Below, piece after piece: positions 39,712-41,599 of a DNA stretch of 41,599 nucleotides. A program made the position numbers and the translations under genes. The notes under the pieces are model-generated. The model was not told the origin of the DNA, did no database searches, and saw only the letters and a program-made list of their open reading frames with translations. Position 1 is the first letter of the stretch. Every line of letters starts with the position of its first letter. Origin of the DNA: a virus; the IMG/VR virus record IMGVR_UViG_3300021961_000211, positions 1 to 41,599 of that record; one strand, 5' to 3'.

Positions 39712-39719
39712 AATAAATA
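39712..39719 (+). promoter_or_regulatory. Late-promoter octamer (AATAAATA)
   Basis: Late motif ten bases before the second fibre gene; overlapping TAAATAAATAA copies make the exact register uncertain. Confidence 0.5.
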
Positions 39720-39729
39720 ATAGAACATT

Positions 39730-41599
39730 ATGGGCGTACTAAAATATTATAACGGAACTGCTTGGGTCGAGGCAATTGTAGGTGTACAAGGTGCTAGCGG
39801 CGCCACTGGTGCGACTGGCCCTACAGGTGGTACACACTTACATACTCAAACTTCAGCAGCTACAGTATGGACAGTCACTCACAATCTAGGCGAGAGATAC
39901 GTCAACGTCGAGCCTATCGATAGTACTAACATAAGTTTTGTAGGCCGTTATGATTATCCTGAGATAGAATTTTTGAATGATAGTGTACTCACTCTAACAT
40001 TCCTCACTCCTCAAACAGGTTATGCAGCAGTATCGCTAGGTGGTATGGGTGCTACTGGCCCTTCATTACCATACAGAACAACCTCATCGACAACGATGAC
40101 AATTGTGAATCAACCTGTATTGGCAGGTAATTTTGTAAGCGGTACTACATATAGAATTTTTAGTATTGGAAGCACAGACTTTACAACTATAGGCGCTCCT
40201 GATAATAATGTTGGAACAATATTTACAGCATCATTTATTGGTTCAGACCCTACAGTAGGAACAGGTGGTACTGCTCAATTATTACAACAATGTTTTGTTG
40301 GGCTAAGCCTGGCATACACTACCGGTCAAAATATGATCGCATCTTACGATGTAAACAACTACATGGTGGGTGTTGTTGATTCATATGATCCGGGTACTGG
40401 TGCTCTAAACTTTTTTGCTGTTGGCGGAATAGGATCGGGAACATATTCAGCATGGGACGTAAATATCTTTACGCCAGAAGGTGCTACAGGTCAGATCGGT
40501 GCTACTGGTGCTACAGGTGCTACGGGTAGTTCAGTAATAGCTGGTGCTTTCGTTTATGAACAGACAACTCCATCTACTACTTGGGTAGTGCCACACAATC
40601 TTGACAGTCAATATGTCAACGTAGAACCAATCGATAGTACCGGCAATAGTTATGTAGGTAGATATGATTATCCTGTAATCAATTTCACAAGCGCGAACGT
40701 AACAACTTTGACGTTCGGTACAGCAGTCACTGGTTGGGTAAGTATCACATCAGGTGGTGGTCAAGTAGGTAGCACAGGTCCTGTTGGTGCTACAGGTCCT
40801 TCAGGTGGTCCAACTGGTGCGACTGGTGCCAGTGGTCTTGTAGGTGCTACAGGTGCGACAGGCCCTGCAGGAGCAGGCGGTGTCGCACAAAATGTTCTTT
40901 ACGTAAGTAAATCCGGCAATGACGCAAACAGCGGTGATGCTCTAGGCAATGCAAAACTAACTATAGTAAGCGCAGTTACAGCGGCAAACGCATTACAGGC
41001 ATTGAATCCAAGTGGTACTACTGTAATTTTTGTCAAAGCAGGTGATTATACAGAGATCAATCCTATATCATTGAGCGCAGGTGTCAGTATCGTAGGCGAC
41101 AATTTACGTGCAGTCACAGTAAGACCGTCAACACCGACAAGTGATTTGTTCTGGGTTCGTAATCGTTGTTATCTAACTGGTATGACATTTAGAGATCATC
41201 TTGATCCGGCAGCCGCAGTTGCCTTTCCAGGCACTGGTGCTGGTTTCATAGTCACAAGTCCTTATATTCAAAACTGTTCAAGTATTACAACTACAGGCGC
41301 AGGCATGCGTGTAGATGGTAGCCTCGCTACAGGATTGAAATCAATGGTTCTTGACAGTTATACGCAGTTCAATCAAGGTGGATTAGGTATACACATCGTC
41401 AATCAAGGTTATGCTCAATTAGTTAGTATCTTTACTATCTGCTGTACAGCAGGTGTCAAATGCGAAACTGGAGGTACTTGTTCAATCACTAACTCAAATA
41501 ATAGTTTCGGTGATTATGGCTTGTGGTCGGACGGCGCAGGCCCTGTATTATATACTGGCACATTGACTGCTGTTACACGCGAAACTATGACATTCAGTG
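39730..41599 (+). CDS. Second collagen-repeat fibre protein with beta-helix domain (partial)
   Basis: The frame opens at ATG 39730 (MGVLKYYNGTAWVEAI) and runs without a stop to the window edge, so the C-terminus is missing; about 623 residues are visible. It contains GXY tracts, two copies of the HNL...YVNVEPID module (39832-40044 and 40551-40760), and a TYSAWDVN module carrying an inserted small domain (GTTYRIFSIGSTDFTTIGAP). From 40897 the sequence becomes NVLYVSKSGNDANSGDALGN and continues as a right-handed beta-helix (pectin-lyase-like), the fold of many phage tailspikes and fibre adhesins. It is probably a host-recognition protein. Confidence 0.85.
   Translation, partial: MGVLKYYNGTAWVEAIVGVQGASGATGATGPTGGTHLHTQTSAATVWTVTHNLGERYVNVEPIDSTNISFVGRYDYPEIEFLNDSVLTLTFLTPQTGYAAVSLGGMGATGPSLPYRTTSSTTMTIVNQPVLAGNFVSGTTYRIFSIGSTDFTTIGAPDNNVGTIFTASFIGSDPTVGTGGTAQLLQQCFVGLSLAYTTGQNMIASYDVNNYMVGVVDSYDPGTGALNFFAVGGIGSGTYSAWDVNIFTPEGATGQIGATGATGATGSSVIAGAFVYEQTTPSTTWVVPHNLDSQYVNVEPIDSTGNSYVGRYDYPVINFTSANVTTLTFGTAVTGWVSITSGGGQVGSTGPVGATGPSGGPTGATGASGLVGATGATGPAGAGGVAQNVLYVSKSGNDANSGDALGNAKLTIVSAVTAANALQALNPSGTTVIFVKAGDYTEINPISLSAGVSIVGDNLRAVTVRPSTPTSDLFWVRNRCYLTGMTFRDHLDPAAAVAFPGTGAGFIVTSPYIQNCSSITTTGAGMRVDGSLATGLKSMVLDSYTQFNQGGLGIHIVNQGYAQLVSIFTICCTAGVKCETGGTCSITNSNNSFGDYGLWSDGAGPVLYTGTLTAVTRETMTFS

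Noticed and set aside
1-41599. tRNA genes, integrase, attachment sites or insertion sequences
   Set aside because: I saw no cloverleaf-like segment, no integrase or transposase motif and no flanking direct repeats by eye; a tRNA scan could not be run.

Overview
The window is a contiguous piece of the genome of a T4-like myovirus (class Caudoviricetes). It carries clear counterparts of T4 replication genes (UvsW helicase, a probable gp62 clamp-loader subunit, DexA-type exonuclease, gp61 primase, gp41 helicase, gene 1 dNMP kinase) and of virion genes (neck gp13 and gp14, sheath stabiliser gp15, sheath gp18, tube gp19, head-completion gp4, small terminase gp16). It also carries accessory genes typical of T4-like phages of aquatic bacteria: peptide deformylase, an IscA/HesB-type Fe-S carrier, MazG, Nudix and a PhyH-like oxygenase. 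I see no photosynthesis genes, tRNAs, integrase, CRISPR array or insertion sequence. Base composition is AT-rich and even. The host cannot be named from the sequence; an aquatic heterotrophic bacterium is the best guess.

Layout. Positions 1-6457 are a tightly packed early operon with overlapping start and stop codons: uvsW, gp62-like, several small unknowns, a 2OG oxygenase, dexA, a 190-aa protein that looks like a condensed DnaE (DNA polymerase III alpha) catalytic core, and peptide deformylase. Positions 6437-7698 hold a reverse-strand orphan and a structural gene. Positions 7747-10108 are primase and helicase. Positions 10139-14959 are mostly virion-related genes, including an Ala/Pro/Lys repeat protein, a protein with a KxDG nucleotidyltransferase-like motif, a stand-alone small structural gene and a scaffold-like acidic protein. 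Positions 14963-16346 hold a small unknown, iscA and a RecB-like nuclease. Positions 16390-19382 are structural genes ending in a holin-like protein. Positions 19426-22962 are on the reverse strand (Nudix, gp15, gp14). Positions 23060-26297 mix early genes (unknown 376-aa protein, mazG, dNMP kinase) with late gp13. Positions 26750-37025 are the tail/head module (sheath, tube, tube paralogue, gp4, gp16, two putative internal head proteins). From 37134 to the right edge are two collagen-repeat fibre genes, the second cut by the window end.

Expression signals fall into two classes. Virion genes are preceded by an octamer close to the T4 late promoter TATAAATA (nineteen copies listed, on both strands). 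Several early genes have host-like -35/-10 promoters. In eight genes of both classes exactly six bases separate the -10-type hexamer from the start codon and no convincing Shine-Dalgarno sequence is present, which predicts leaderless mRNAs. Rho-independent terminators follow the small structural gene, the holin-like gene and the internal-head-protein gene.

The most unusual items are the miniature DnaE-like protein at 5392-5964, the fixed-geometry leaderless promoters, and a set of three proteins with N-termini like T4 capsid-targeting sequences. One of these three is a 942-aa protein with a duplicated 55-aa charged repeat; another has six perfect 15-bp tandem repeats.
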